The notes under the pieces were generated by a model. It saw only the letters and a list, made by a program, of their open reading frames with translations. It was not told where the DNA came from and made no database searches. Shown one piece after another: positions 32,458 to 41,868 of a stretch of 63,784 nucleotides of DNA. A program made the translations under genes and the position numbers. Every line of letters starts with the position of its first letter. The stretch's first letter is position 1. Source of the stretch: Bacillus sp. AFS029637 (GTDB taxonomy: Bacteria; Bacillota; Bacilli; Bacillales; Bacillaceae_G). The stretch covers positions 1-63,784 of the forward strand of contig NZ_NUPZ01000032.1 of NCBI RefSeq assembly GCF_002584985.1, read 5' to 3'.

Positions 32458-34413
32458 CTAAAACTTAATGTGTTGTGATAATTTTTGCATATAAAAGGAA
32501 CGAATTAAAAGGAAAAATAAAATTTCAACTGTTCCAAAAATCATAAGTACGACTGTAATTTCAGCGAAGAACGAGAGATGTAATATTTCTTGTAGCATCT
32601 TTGTCGCAAACATCGTATGGATCGATGCCATAATGTAAGGGACGAAGAATAAAATAGCCAGCTGAATTGTCGCTGAACGTTTCATTTCAGATTCAGTTAA
32701 GCCGATTTTCGTGATCGTTATATACTTTTCTTGCTCGTTTGTTAAATCTGTATACATGCGGAAGTAAAGGACACTACCAGCACCGATAAAGAAAATAACG
32801 CCAAGGAAGGTTCCGATTAAAAAGAATGAAGCGACATTTAGTTTCGTGTTATATAGAGAGTTACTCGCTTCACTTGCATGGAACGGCGGGTGCTCTGCTT
32901 GGATAGCTGCATTGTCGTTAGCGATTTTTGTTATAAATGCTGAACCGATGTTATGTGCTTTTTCCCAATCCATAACTTTGAAGCTATATACACTCATTTG
33001 TTTTGAAATAGTTGATAGGGCTTCTACATTTTCATCAGATAGTATGAGCAATTGGTATATTAAGTTATTTGGTAATGGGTTATAACTTTTATATTCTTTC
33101 ACTTGTAGTTGTAAATTGTTTTGAGTAAGTGTAAGAGTATTTTTCTTTTCGTTATTTTGAAGTGTTCCAAAGACTTGATCATCTAAGTCTTTCATAAGAA
33201 TATAAGATTCATCCTTATTCAACGTAAGAGTTTCCCAATTTAACGCCTTAGCAAGTACATTATAGTCACTTTGTTTAATGGCATAATAGAGCTGCGGGTT
33301 ATCTTCAGCTGAAGATACTTCATATATATCCGTTTTAAATTTTGTATACGTAAAGTGCTCTTCATTAAATTTTTGCTCTAACCAGTTTAAATGTTCGTTA
33401 GCCAACGTATTTTCAGTATGTGATAAATATGTAAAAGGGAAAGGGTTTTGCCTAATTTCATCAAACTTTGTAAATTTCCCGAATCCATATAAGAATGTAA
33501 TCATTGTAAAAGCGAGCGTTGATAGCATCGCGACGATAAACAACATATTAATATTTGTTCGAATGCGCGTTGCTAAATCAGAAATCCAAAGCATATTAAT
33601 TCGTTTCATATAAAATTTTCTTCGCGTTTTTAATATACGAATGAGTAAAAAACTAATCTGTGAAAAGAAAAAATATGTTCCAGCTGCAACGAGTGATGGA
33701 ATGACCAATATACTAGAGACGGCGTACAAAAGTCCAATTACAGTTCCAAGTGACATGAAATATAACGGATTTGCTGCTAATACGTATCCAGATATTAAAC
33801 ATAGCGCACCAAATAAAGAAATAAGCACGGATGCTTTTCTTTCTTTATGTTGTTTTCCTTCTTTTAAAAGTCGTACAGCTTTTCTCGTGCGGATCAGCAT
33901 CGGTGTAAAAGACGATACGAGAATAAAGAGACCGAGAAAGATTACAGTTGTTAAAATAATAGCGCCTGTAGGCCAATATAAATATAGACCAGGCACATGC
34001 GTAATTTTGGCGGTAACTAATAAAAAGAACTGTGAAAAGACAAGTCCAAGTTGTATGCCAAAAAATATAGAAAGAATACCAATTAACATGTTTTCTAAAA
34101 AGACGAGTCTTTTTAATTGTTTTTGGGATATGCCAAGTACTGTTAATATCCCGAACTGTTTTTTTCGTACTTTTAAAAACGTACCAATAGAATAGAGTAA
34201 AAAGAAAAATGAAAAGAACACAATGACAACTTCTGAAATTGTCATTAATACGTTCAGAGCATAATTTACGTCTGTCATGTGCAATTTCGGATGAAATAAA
34301 TAAACTGCAAATGAGAAAAAAATGGCGATGGAAAACGCACTGCTTACAAAATAGGCGAAATAAGCTCTGGCGTTCCTTGTGACGTTTTTAAATGCAAACT
34401 GCCAAAATGTCAT
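32458..34413 (-). CDS. Bce-type ABC transporter permease, paralogue 2
   Basis: A 651-residue BceB-like permease, closely related to the genes on both sides: same start WQFAFKNVTRNARAYFAYFVSSAF, same FLKVRKKQFGILTVLGISQKQL, same last-helix segment. The extracellular domain (about 300-510) is the most diverged part, as expected if each paralogue recognises a different peptide. Located 20 bp upstream of the ATPase gene on the same strand. AGGAGG precedes the ATG. Confidence 0.9.
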   Translation of the reverse strand: MTFWQFAFKNVTRNARAYFAYFVSSAFSIAIFFSFAVYLFHPKLHMTDVNYALNVLMTISEVVIVFFSFFFLLYSIGTFLKVRKKQFGILTVLGISQKQLKRLVFLENMLIGILSIFFGIQLGLVFSQFFLLVTAKITHVPGLYLYWPTGAIILTTVIFLGLFILVSSFTPMLIRTRKAVRLLKEGKQHKERKASVLISLFGALCLISGYVLAANPLYFMSLGTVIGLLYAVSSILVIPSLVAAGTYFFFSQISFLLIRILKTRRKFYMKRINMLWISDLATRIRTNINMLFIVAMLSTLAFTMITFLYGFGKFTKFDEIRQNPFPFTYLSHTENTLANEHLNWLEQKFNEEHFTYTKFKTDIYEVSSAEDNPQLYYAIKQSDYNVLAKALNWETLTLNKDESYILMKDLDDQVFGTLQNNEKKNTLTLTQNNLQLQVKEYKSYNPLPNNLIYQLLILSDENVEALSTISKQMSVYSFKVMDWEKAHNIGSAFITKIANDNAAIQAEHPPFHASEASNSLYNTKLNVASFFLIGTFLGVIFFIGAGSVLYFRMYTDLTNEQEKYITITKIGLTESEMKRSATIQLAILFFVPYIMASIHTMFATKMLQEILHLSFFAEITVVLMIFGTVEILFFLLIRSFYMQKLSQHIKF

Positions 34414-34481
34414 TCACCTAAACCTCCTAATAGAGTAAAGATGAAAAGAGTATAAGAGATACTCCTTTCATCAAATTTGCT

Positions 34482-36461
34482 TTAAATATTTTGTCCATTC
34501 GTATATTGTGATAACTTTTGCATATAAAGCGAACGAATGAATAAGAAAAAGATGATTTCAACTATGCCAAAAATAATAAGAACGGCTGAAACTTCTTTGA
34601 ATAATGATAGATCAATTACATCTTGGAGCATTTTTGTCGCAAACATTGTATGAATGGATGCCATAACGTACGGAACAAAAAATAAAATGCTAAGTTGAAT
34701 GGTCGCAGAACTTCGCATTTCTGCATCGGTTACACCTATTTTAGAAATCGCCACGTATTTTTCTTGCTCGTTCGTTAAATCGGTATACATTCTGAAGTAA
34801 AGAACGCTGCCTGCTCCAATAAAGAAAATGACTCCTAGGAATGTCCCGATTAGGAAGTATGCGGCACTACCAGATGTGATTCTATATAATGAGCCTGCTG
34901 ATTCAAAGTAGCGAATGAGAGACCCTTCGTGCTGAGAATTTTGTCGGTCTTTTTGTATTTTTTGTATAAAATCATCGGCAATTTTATACGTCTGTTCCCA
35001 GTTTTGTATTTTGTAATTGTACGCTGATATATGCATTGTTGTATTTGGTAAGTTGTTTATAACAGCGTCAGGTACAACCAACGTTTGATAGGAAAAACTA
35101 GATGGAATTGCATTGACAGGTTCATAGCCTTTTACTCGTAATTTCGTATTTGTACTAGAGAGTGTAATGTAATCTCTGTGGTAGCTTTGCTCAAATTCGT
35201 TGAATATGGTGATATAAGATGTCCCATTTAAAACATATGCTTCGTTATCATCTATGAATAGTTGTTTCATTCGTAAAGAATCTGCAAGTTTGTTATAGTC
35301 ACTTTGCTTAATTGCGTATACGTCATTATAAATAGCTATATCTTTATCTTCCTCTAGTGGTGCTTCATATATATCAACTTTTATTTTCTTATAAGAGAAA
35401 TGTTCTTTTTGTAATTGTTGCTCAAGCCAATTTAAATGCTCTGTAACAAAAGGATTCGCATCATAAGAAAAATAAGAAATTGGGAAGGGGGAGTTTCTCG
35501 TAACTTCTAATTTCGTAAATTTCCCGAGCCCATATAAAAACGTAATCATTGTAAAAGCGACAGTAGAGAGCATCGCCACAATAAAAAGCATATTAATATT
35601 CGTTCGAATACGGCTTGCTAAATCAGAAATCCAAAGCATATTAATTCGTTTCATATAAAACGTTCTTCTTTTCTTTAAAATATAAATAAGTAAAAAACTA
35701 ATTTGAGAAAAGAAGAAATACGTCCCAATTGTAACAAGCGTTGGAATCACGAAAATACTTGAAACCATATATATAACGCCTACTTGTGGATTTATTGAAA
35801 CGAAATATTTAGGGTTCGCTGCTAAAAGATAACCACCTAATAAGCAGATAGCACCAAATAGAGAGACGAATATGGATGGTTTTCTTTCTTTTTGTTTTCC
35901 ACCATTAACTTTTAAAAGATGTACCGTTTTTTTCGTACGAATTAGCATTGGTGTCAATGAAGATACAGCGATAAAGAGACTAAGAAATACAATCGTTGTT
36001 AAAATAAAAGCATTCGTAGGCCAATATAAATATAGTCCTGGTAGATGTGTAATTTTCGCTGTTACTAATAAGAAAAATTGCGAAAAGATAAGACCGAACT
36101 GCATACCGAAAAAGATAGATAAAATCCCAATTAACATATTTTCAGTGAAAATGAGTCGATGTAATTGCTTTTTTGATATACCTAAAACGGTTAACACACC
36201 AAATTGTTTTTTACGAACTTTTAAAAACGATCCGATTGAATAAAGTAGAAAGAAGAACGAGAACAAGACAATGACAACTTCTGAAAACATCATTAATCCT
36301 GAAATTTCAGAGATCATACTGAAATTTTGTAATTTCGGATGAAACAAATAAACAGCGAATGAAAAGAAAACAGCAATTGAAAACGAGCTACTTACGAAAT
36401 AAGCGAAGTAAGCTCTTGCATTACGTGTTACATTTTTAAATGCAAATTGCCAAAAATTCAT
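34482..36461 (-). CDS. Bce-type ABC transporter permease, paralogue 3
   Basis: A 659-residue BceB-like permease starting WQFAFKNVTRNARAYFAYFVSSSF. It is nearer to paralogue 2 than to paralogue 1 in the membrane parts, and again differs most in the extracellular domain (about 310-520). It is the first permease behind the kinase gene, separated from it by 91 bp with an intrinsic-terminator-like hairpin. TTGGAGG precedes the ATG. Confidence 0.9.
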   Translation of the reverse strand: MNFWQFAFKNVTRNARAYFAYFVSSSFSIAVFFSFAVYLFHPKLQNFSMISEISGLMMFSEVVIVLFSFFFLLYSIGSFLKVRKKQFGVLTVLGISKKQLHRLIFTENMLIGILSIFFGMQFGLIFSQFFLLVTAKITHLPGLYLYWPTNAFILTTIVFLSLFIAVSSLTPMLIRTKKTVHLLKVNGGKQKERKPSIFVSLFGAICLLGGYLLAANPKYFVSINPQVGVIYMVSSIFVIPTLVTIGTYFFFSQISFLLIYILKKRRTFYMKRINMLWISDLASRIRTNINMLFIVAMLSTVAFTMITFLYGLGKFTKLEVTRNSPFPISYFSYDANPFVTEHLNWLEQQLQKEHFSYKKIKVDIYEAPLEEDKDIAIYNDVYAIKQSDYNKLADSLRMKQLFIDDNEAYVLNGTSYITIFNEFEQSYHRDYITLSSTNTKLRVKGYEPVNAIPSSFSYQTLVVPDAVINNLPNTTMHISAYNYKIQNWEQTYKIADDFIQKIQKDRQNSQHEGSLIRYFESAGSLYRITSGSAAYFLIGTFLGVIFFIGAGSVLYFRMYTDLTNEQEKYVAISKIGVTDAEMRSSATIQLSILFFVPYVMASIHTMFATKMLQDVIDLSLFKEVSAVLIIFGIVEIIFFLFIRSLYMQKLSQYTNGQNI

Positions 36462-36507
36462 ATGCTATACCTCCAAGTCGAAAGGATAGCCCTATTTGTA
36501 TTACAAA

Positions 36508-36537
36508 AAATGTATGAGAGTAAATTCTCATACATTT
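36508..36537 (-). terminator. hairpin between kinase and permease genes, possible attenuator
   Basis: AAATGTATGAGA pairs perfectly with TCTCATACATTT around a 6-nt loop. On the minus strand it is followed by T residues (the stem end and tail read CATTTTTTG). It lies 15 bp after the kinase stop and 45 bp before the permease start, so it would limit read-through from the regulator-kinase genes into the permeases. Confidence 0.7.
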
Positions 36538-36552
36538 CAGGAGTAACTAAGT

Positions 36553-37566
36553 TCATTCCTCAGTCACCTTCTCTAACGGATTGTTTGCGGCGTTATGGAA
36601 GATGATTTTAATCGTCGTTCCTTTACCAACTTCAGAATCTAGTTTGACAGAGTGCCCTAAATAATCACAAATTTTACTTACAATATAAAGGCCCATACCA
36701 GTAGATTCTCCGAAGGTACGACCATTTTTCCCTGTGTAAAATGGTTCAAATACTCTTCGAATATCTTCTTGCGGAATACCTACGCCTTCATCACGAACTT
36801 CTAAAATAATATCTTTTCCGTTTCGATAAGCTGATAAGAATACCTTCTTCCCGCGCTCACCAGAGTAACGAACAGCATTGGTCATTAACTGATAGATAAT
36901 GAATTTTAACCATTTCGCATCAGACGCAACTTTTAAATCAGAATGAACTTCTAAAACGGGGAAGACGCCATTACGAATGAATAGTTCTTTTAGACCGTTA
37001 ATATTTTTTGTTACCGTATCTTTTAATGAAATCGTCTCGACATGGAAATCTTCATGGAAGTTATTTAACCGAGCCATGTATAAAGCCATATCAAGCCCTT
37101 GGTTTAGGCGCTCTAATTCCTTCTTGAACTTTGGAATTAAATGTTCATCTTCCATTTCGAGCACCATAAGCTGCATGACAGAAACAGGTGTCTTCATTTG
37201 ATGCACCCAGTGGTTAATGAATAATTGATGTTCTTGTTGTTTTACTTCATATGATTGTAGTTCTTTTTGGAAGAGACGGTACTGCGTACGTACGAGTTCA
37301 TTGACACCGTGAGGCATTGGAGCGGTTGCTCTTTCAATAAATGCGTCTTCCATTTTTTCTGGTTGCTCACTTAATCTATGATACATTCTACGATTGCGAA
37401 CGTAACGATAAGCGAGGAAACAAATGAATAAGTATAAGCTTAAAACTACGAAGTAAAATTTATTATTTTGAAATCCATCTACTGCATCATAGAGAACGAA
37501 AATGATACCGAAGTTTAATACGTACAGTAGAAAAAATGCAAAATGATCACGTAAAAATAGCTTCAT
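36553..37566 (-). CDS. BceS-type intramembrane-sensing histidine kinase
   Basis: A 337-residue kinase with two membrane helices (about 9-28 and 37-55) and almost no external loop, the hallmark of BceS-like kinases that read flux through a partner transporter. The phospho-acceptor is H122 in NHWVHQMKTPV, and the ATPase lobe has TNAVRYS, DEGVGIP and STGMGLYIVSKIC. It begins 2 bp after the regulator stop. Context and length match BceS/PsdS. Confidence 0.92.
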   Translation of the reverse strand: MKLFLRDHFAFFLLYVLNFGIIFVLYDAVDGFQNNKFYFVVLSLYLFICFLAYRYVRNRRMYHRLSEQPEKMEDAFIERATAPMPHGVNELVRTQYRLFQKELQSYEVKQQEHQLFINHWVHQMKTPVSVMQLMVLEMEDEHLIPKFKKELERLNQGLDMALYMARLNNFHEDFHVETISLKDTVTKNINGLKELFIRNGVFPVLEVHSDLKVASDAKWLKFIIYQLMTNAVRYSGERGKKVFLSAYRNGKDIILEVRDEGVGIPQEDIRRVFEPFYTGKNGRTFGESTGMGLYIVSKICDYLGHSVKLDSEVGKGTTIKIIFHNAANNPLEKVTEE

Positions 37567-37568
37567 GC

Positions 37569-38264
37569 TTATTCACTCCAAGTTGCGTTAAAACGATATC
37601 CAAGTCCACGTACTGTTTCAATAGAGTTCTCAATACCAAGCTCATTAAACTTCTTACGAAGACGCGTAATATTTACGTTTAATGTATTTTCTTCCACGAA
37701 GCTTTCATCGTCCCAAAGCGCAGCTAATAAATCTTCACGGCTTGCTGTACGCGGGAATTTAGATAATAACATTTCAGCTAAAATTGCCTCTTTCTTCGTT
37801 AAAAGAACTTGTTCAGATCCGAAGTGAATTTCAGGGCGTTCTGGGAAGAGTTTTAAGCCTTCTACTTCAACGATACGCTCAGAAATGTTTGGTGCATAAT
37901 CACCGTAAATACGGCGTAATTGTCCTTTAATTTTCGCCATTACAACGTCATAGTGGAACGGTTTTGTAATGTAATCATCAGCACCGCTTTCAATCGCCAT
38001 AATTTGTTCCATCTCACCAGCACGCGCGGAAATGAAAATAATTGGACAAGTAGATTCATGACGAATTTGACGGCACCAGTAGAAACCATCGAATTTCGGT
38101 AAGTTTACATCCAGTAAAACAAGATGTGGTTTCACAGCGTTAAACGATTCCATAATATCATCGAAATTCTCCGCTACAACAGCTTCATAACCGTACTTTT
38201 GAATGTGAGATTGCAGTAATGATGAAATATTTGGATCGTCTTCAACGATTAAAATTTTGTACAT
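37569..38264 (-). CDS. BceR-type response regulator
   Basis: A 231-residue OmpR-family regulator with receiver acidic residues ED9-D10, phospho-acceptor D52 in LLDVNLP, and a winged-helix domain ending ETVRGLGYRF. AGGAGGAATATAC precedes the ATG at 38264; the frame runs further upstream without a ribosome-binding site. BceR-class regulators bind TNACA-N4-TGTAA repeats. Such repeats are not in front of this gene, but occur at 42830, 42947, 50881 and 57136 in this window. Confidence 0.92.
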   Translation of the reverse strand: MYKILIVEDDPNISSLLQSHIQKYGYEAVVAENFDDIMESFNAVKPHLVLLDVNLPKFDGFYWCRQIRHESTCPIIFISARAGEMEQIMAIESGADDYITKPFHYDVVMAKIKGQLRRIYGDYAPNISERIVEVEGLKLFPERPEIHFGSEQVLLTKKEAILAEMLLSKFPRTASREDLLAALWDDESFVEENTLNVNITRLRKKFNELGIENSIETVRGLGYRFNATWSE

Positions 38265-38288
38265 ATGTATATTCCTCCTAAAAAAACA

Positions 38289-38318
38289 ATTGTAGCTATA
38301 GTGTATCATGTGTTTCAA
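38289..38318 (-). promoter_or_regulatory. promoter of the Bce-type regulator-kinase genes
   Basis: On the minus strand TTGAAA (38318-38313) and TACAAT (38294-38289) are 18 bp apart, 24 bp upstream of the regulator start. No Bce-type inverted repeat is near, so basal expression is likely constitutive. Confidence 0.55.
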
Positions 38319-38398
38319 GTCTTTTCATTATGTTGAAAGATAAGCTAGTAAACAGTATAGGTCAAAAGTGTGAAAAGTAAAAAGGGCGCTGGATATGA

Positions 38399-38445
38399 TT
38401 GACAAATATTAGTAATCGGTTTAATATTTAGATAAATATCTAAAT
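38399..38445 (+). promoter_or_regulatory. sdpRI promoter and operator
   Basis: TTGACA (38399-38404), 17 bp, TAATAT (38422-38427), overlapped at its 3' end by the perfect 20-bp palindrome ATTTAGATA-AA-TATCTAAAT (38426-38445). The palindrome covers the expected transcript start, so a repressor bound there would block the promoter. SdpR is the obvious candidate. Confidence 0.8.
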
Positions 38446-38472
38446 GTCTAATTAGTGAAAGGGAGAAAGACA

Positions 38473-38745
38473 TTGAATCAAGCATTCAAAGCATTAGCAG
38501 ATCCAACAAGGCGAAAGATTTTAGACTTATTAAAAGAAGGGGATCTAACCGCTGGTGAAATTGCTGAACATTTCAATATGACAAAACCAAGTATTTCACA
38601 CCACTTAAACGCACTTAAAAATGCTGAACTTATTCAAGATGAGAAGAAAGGGCAATTTGTTTTGTATTCTTTAAACACGACTGTTTTTCAGGATGTATTG
38701 AATTGGGTGTTTACGTTTACGAATAAGGGGGAAGAGGGGAAATGA
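38473..38745 (+). CDS. sdpR: SdpR-like ArsR-family autorepressor
   Basis: A 90-residue winged-helix repressor (FKALADPTRRKILDLLKEGDLTAGEIAEHF, MTKPSISHHLNAL) that closely follows B. subtilis SdpR. It lacks metal-binding cysteines. The TTG at 38473 has AAAGGGAGA upstream and gives the SdpR N-terminus; a GTG at 38455 lies before the ribosome-binding site. It overlaps the SdpI gene by 4 bp. In B. subtilis SdpR represses its own operon until toxin-bound SdpI sequesters it at the membrane. Confidence 0.87.
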   Translation: MNQAFKALADPTRRKILDLLKEGDLTAGEIAEHFNMTKPSISHHLNALKNAELIQDEKKGQFVLYSLNTTVFQDVLNWVFTFTNKGEEGK

Positions 38746-39377
38746 AAAAACATCTTTTTGCAATTATATTAATTCTTATAACTTGTATCGCATGGGCGTT
38801 TGCTTGGCCACATTTGCCGGATACAATCGCGACACATTGGAGTGGTGGTAAGGTAGATGGTTATTCATCTAAACTTTACGGAATGATTTCTATGGTTGGA
38901 ATTATGATTGTTTTATATATTTTTCTAAACGTGTTACCAAAGATTGATCCAAGGAAAGCAAATTACGAGAAATTTTCTAAAGCTTTTATGATGATGAATA
39001 ACGGGATACTGCTACTACTATTTGTAGGGAATATAGATATTATTACAAGTGGACTCGGATATAATTTATTCATTAATCGTGTACCGGAATTATTAGTGGG
39101 TGTTTTGTTTATAGTAATAGGAAATTATTTACCACAATGCAAGCCTAACTTTTTCGTCGGGATGCGTAATCCTTGGACATTAAGTAATGAAGAAGTATGG
39201 AGAAAGACACATCGATTTAGCGGGAAAGTATTTGTGGCTTTGGGACTTATTATGATTATAAGTGTTTTCGCTCCGGCTGATTGGAGATCTTATATGATGC
39301 TTGGGATTATAGTAGTTGCTGTCATTATAACGAATTTATATTCTTACGTTTTATATAAAAAAGAAGTACAACTGTGA
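38742..39377 (+). CDS. sdpI: SdpI-family immunity/signal membrane protein
   Basis: A 211-residue membrane protein with about six hydrophobic segments. The N-terminal DUF1648 signature (LPDTIATHWSGGKVDGYSSK) and the central SdpI block (VGMRNPWTLSNEEVWRKTHRFSGKVF) are clear. In B. subtilis SdpI gives immunity to the SdpC toxin and recruits SdpR. No sdpABC toxin genes are in the window, so this is an orphan immunity pair, possibly protecting against toxins of neighbours. Confidence 0.88.
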   Translation: MKKHLFAIILILITCIAWAFAWPHLPDTIATHWSGGKVDGYSSKLYGMISMVGIMIVLYIFLNVLPKIDPRKANYEKFSKAFMMMNNGILLLLFVGNIDIITSGLGYNLFINRVPELLVGVLFIVIGNYLPQCKPNFFVGMRNPWTLSNEEVWRKTHRFSGKVFVALGLIMIISVFAPADWRSYMMLGIIVVAVIITNLYSYVLYKKEVQL

Positions 39378-39428
39378 GCTATATTCGTCAAATTTTATAG
39401 TTATAGTTTCTAGGCTTTAAGAGATTTA

Positions 39429-39470
39429 AATACTCAGTGGAGATAACAAAGGCCACTGAGTAAATTTTTT
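39429..39470 (+). terminator. terminator of sdpRI
   Basis: TACTCAGTGG pairs with CCACTGAGTA and is followed by AATTTTTT. Its arms resemble those of the AATCAGTGG hairpin repeats at 8476 and 28799. Confidence 0.75.
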
Positions 39471-39522
39471 ATCAAAAGGTCTGAAAATTCAGTTAAAAAA
39501 CAGATGGTTTGGGGGAAATCAC

Positions 39523-40239
39523 ATGTTAGAAATTGTGAATTTTAGCAAGACATACAAAGGTGGTAAGAAAGCAGTAGATCATTTAAATATTACTGTGCAA
39601 GCAGGAGATATCTTTGGATTTATCGGACATAACGGCGCGGGGAAAAGTACAACAATTAAGTCATTAGTAGGAGTTATCGAGTTTGAAGAGGGTGAAATTT
39701 TTGTTGATGGCCATTCAGTAAAAAAGGATCCAATTGCATGTAAGAGAGTAATGGCGTATATTCCTGATAATCCAGATTTGTATGAGCAATTAACAGGAAT
39801 TCAATATTTGAACTTTGTTGCGGATGTATTTAAAGTGTCTGCGAAGGATCGGGAAGAACAGATACAGAAATATGGGGATGCCTTTGAGATTACACCTTAT
39901 TTAGGAGACTTAATATCTTCTTATTCACACGGTATGAAACAAAAAGTAGCGATTATATCGGCGGTTTTGCATAAACCGAAATTATTAGTTTTAGATGAAC
40001 CTTTCGTTGGTCTTGATCCAAAGGCAGCCGTAGTATTGAAAGGTATTATGAAAGAGCTTTGTGAAAAAGGAAGTGCGATTTTCTTTTCTACGCACGTTTT
40101 AGATGTAGCTGAGAAGTTATGTAATAAAATAGCGATGATTAATAGAGGGAAATTAGCACTTTCAGGGGAAGTGAATTCTTTAATAAAGGAAGGCTCATTA
40201 GAAGAGCTCTTTATGAAGGAGCTTGCTAATGAATACTAA
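39523..40239 (+). CDS. ABC-2 type transporter ATPase
   Basis: A 238-residue ATPase with Walker A GHNGAGKST (residues 35-43), signature YSHGMKQK, Walker B LLVLDEPFVGLD and switch H in FSTHVLD. The YSHGM signature variant is typical of exporters in the ABC-2/drug family. GGGGG precedes the ATG. It overlaps the permease gene by 11 bp. Substrate unknown; it follows sdpRI and may export a peptide. Confidence 0.9.
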   Translation: MLEIVNFSKTYKGGKKAVDHLNITVQAGDIFGFIGHNGAGKSTTIKSLVGVIEFEEGEIFVDGHSVKKDPIACKRVMAYIPDNPDLYEQLTGIQYLNFVADVFKVSAKDREEQIQKYGDAFEITPYLGDLISSYSHGMKQKVAIISAVLHKPKLLVLDEPFVGLDPKAAVVLKGIMKELCEKGSAIFFSTHVLDVAEKLCNKIAMINRGKLALSGEVNSLIKEGSLEELFMKELANEY

Positions 40240-41803
40240 TAGTTTAGGTCTTTTGAAAATCCGGTTGATAACGCAGCTCGGTTTAAACACTTTTAAATAC
40301 GAAAAAGATAAGAAAAAGAGGCAGAATAAAATTTTACTGACAGCATCTATTGCCTTAGTTGGTGTCCTGTTCATGTTATATTGCGGAGCCTCGGCATACG
40401 GATTGGTGAAACTAGGAATGAGTGAAATTATTCCAGTCTATGCACTAGTTATTAGCAGTGTATTAACGTTGTTTTTCACTATATTTAAGGCAAATGGAGA
40501 AATTTTTGCTTTTAAGGATTACGATCTTTTAATGTCATTACCGATTCGTGTAAGTACGGTTATCGCAAGTAGATTTTTGTATTTATACTTGCTGAATACA
40601 CTCTTCTCAATCATAATCATGCTACCAATGGGAGTTGTGTATGGCATCTATGAGAATCCATCATTTTCTTTTTACTTTATGTGGTTCATCAGTATGTTTA
40701 TAGCATCTTTAATTCCAACAACAATAGCAGCGATTTTTGGAGCTGTGATTACGGCAATCGCTTCTAAATTTAAAAATACGAATAAAATAACTACGATTTT
40801 AAGTTTTATAGTAATTATTACATTCGGCTTCTTTATGCTAAAAAACGGAAATGCTCAATATAGCCTTACTGATATGAACGGAATTGGTACGATTGTTTCG
40901 GAGCAATTAACGAAAGTGTATCCATTAGCTAACATGTTTCAAAAAGCAATTGTTCATGCTGATATTGTAGCTTTCATCCTATTCGTTGGGATATCAGTTA
41001 TTTGGTATTATCTTTTTATAAAAATACTTTCGTTTAAATATAAGCAAATAAACACAGGAATTTCCACTTATCATATGCTTTCAAATTATAAGATTAATAG
41101 TATGAGAAAAGAAAGTGTATTGGTCGCATTGTATAAAAAAGAACTGAAGCGTTTCTTCTCTTCTACAGTGTATGTCATAAATAGTGGAATGGGAGTCGTG
41201 CTGGCGATAGCTTTCTCGCTGGCTATAGTTGTAGTAGGGCCAAGTCAATTAATAGCGTATCCTGGAATTGAGTCGATTTTGCAAAAGATTGCGCCATTTA
41301 CTATTGCAGCAGCGATTTCGATGACATGTACAACATGTGTGTCATTGTCTTTAGAAGGAAAAAATATATGGATTATTAAGTCATTGCCTATAGCGCCAAA
41401 GATGATTTATGACAGTAAAATTCTTATGAATCTTTCATTAAGTATACCTGCATCACTTATTAGTGCTGTATTACTAATAATAGGGTTAAAATTAGATGTT
41501 TGGAGTTCTTTTTTAATCATAATAACACCGATAACATATTCAGTATTTTCGGCAGTATGGGGGATTTTTATTAATAATCGATTTGGTTATTATGATTGGG
41601 TATCAGAAACGCAAGTAGTAAAACAAAGTGTAGGATCATTTGTTGGTATGTTTGGTGGCTTAATTGTGGCTGTTATACCTGCCTTATTAATCGGTACGGC
41701 TGCTATCTCGAACTACAGAGTATTTACTTTTTTAGTTGTTATAGTGCTTGCGATTATTACTATTTTCTTGTATAAGAACGAGTCGAGAAGAAGTATAAAA
41801 TAA
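40229..41803 (+). CDS. ABC-2 type transporter permease
   Basis: A 524-residue polytopic membrane protein with roughly ten to twelve hydrophobic segments and a cytosolic N-terminal basic stretch (YEKDKKKRQNK). The ATG at 40229 has AAGGAG 7 bp upstream; two codons of open frame precede it. Such double-length permeases pair with a single ATPase as encoded directly upstream. Substrate cannot be told from the sequence. Confidence 0.85.
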   Translation: MNTNSLGLLKIRLITQLGLNTFKYEKDKKKRQNKILLTASIALVGVLFMLYCGASAYGLVKLGMSEIIPVYALVISSVLTLFFTIFKANGEIFAFKDYDLLMSLPIRVSTVIASRFLYLYLLNTLFSIIIMLPMGVVYGIYENPSFSFYFMWFISMFIASLIPTTIAAIFGAVITAIASKFKNTNKITTILSFIVIITFGFFMLKNGNAQYSLTDMNGIGTIVSEQLTKVYPLANMFQKAIVHADIVAFILFVGISVIWYYLFIKILSFKYKQINTGISTYHMLSNYKINSMRKESVLVALYKKELKRFFSSTVYVINSGMGVVLAIAFSLAIVVVGPSQLIAYPGIESILQKIAPFTIAAAISMTCTTCVSLSLEGKNIWIIKSLPIAPKMIYDSKILMNLSLSIPASLISAVLLIIGLKLDVWSSFLIIITPITYSVFSAVWGIFINNRFGYYDWVSETQVVKQSVGSFVGMFGGLIVAVIPALLIGTAAISNYRVFTFLVVIVLAIITIFLYKNESRRSIK

Positions 41804-41845
41804 GAAGCTGCTTTTCCTTTAAAGAGGAAGAGCAGCTTCTTTATT
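41803..41845. terminator. bidirectional terminator
   Basis: AAGAAGCTGCT pairs with AGCAGCTTCTT with flanking T runs, between the ABC permease gene and the convergent AraC gene. Confidence 0.85.
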
Positions 41846-41868
41846 TTGAAACAGTTTAGCCCTGTATA

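Noticed and set aside
33641-34195. 184-codon plus-strand open frame inside permease paralogue 2
   Set aside because: It is antisense to a well-supported permease, has no family resemblance, and the equivalent antisense frame at 35872-36243 recurs in the paralogue as expected for a shadow.
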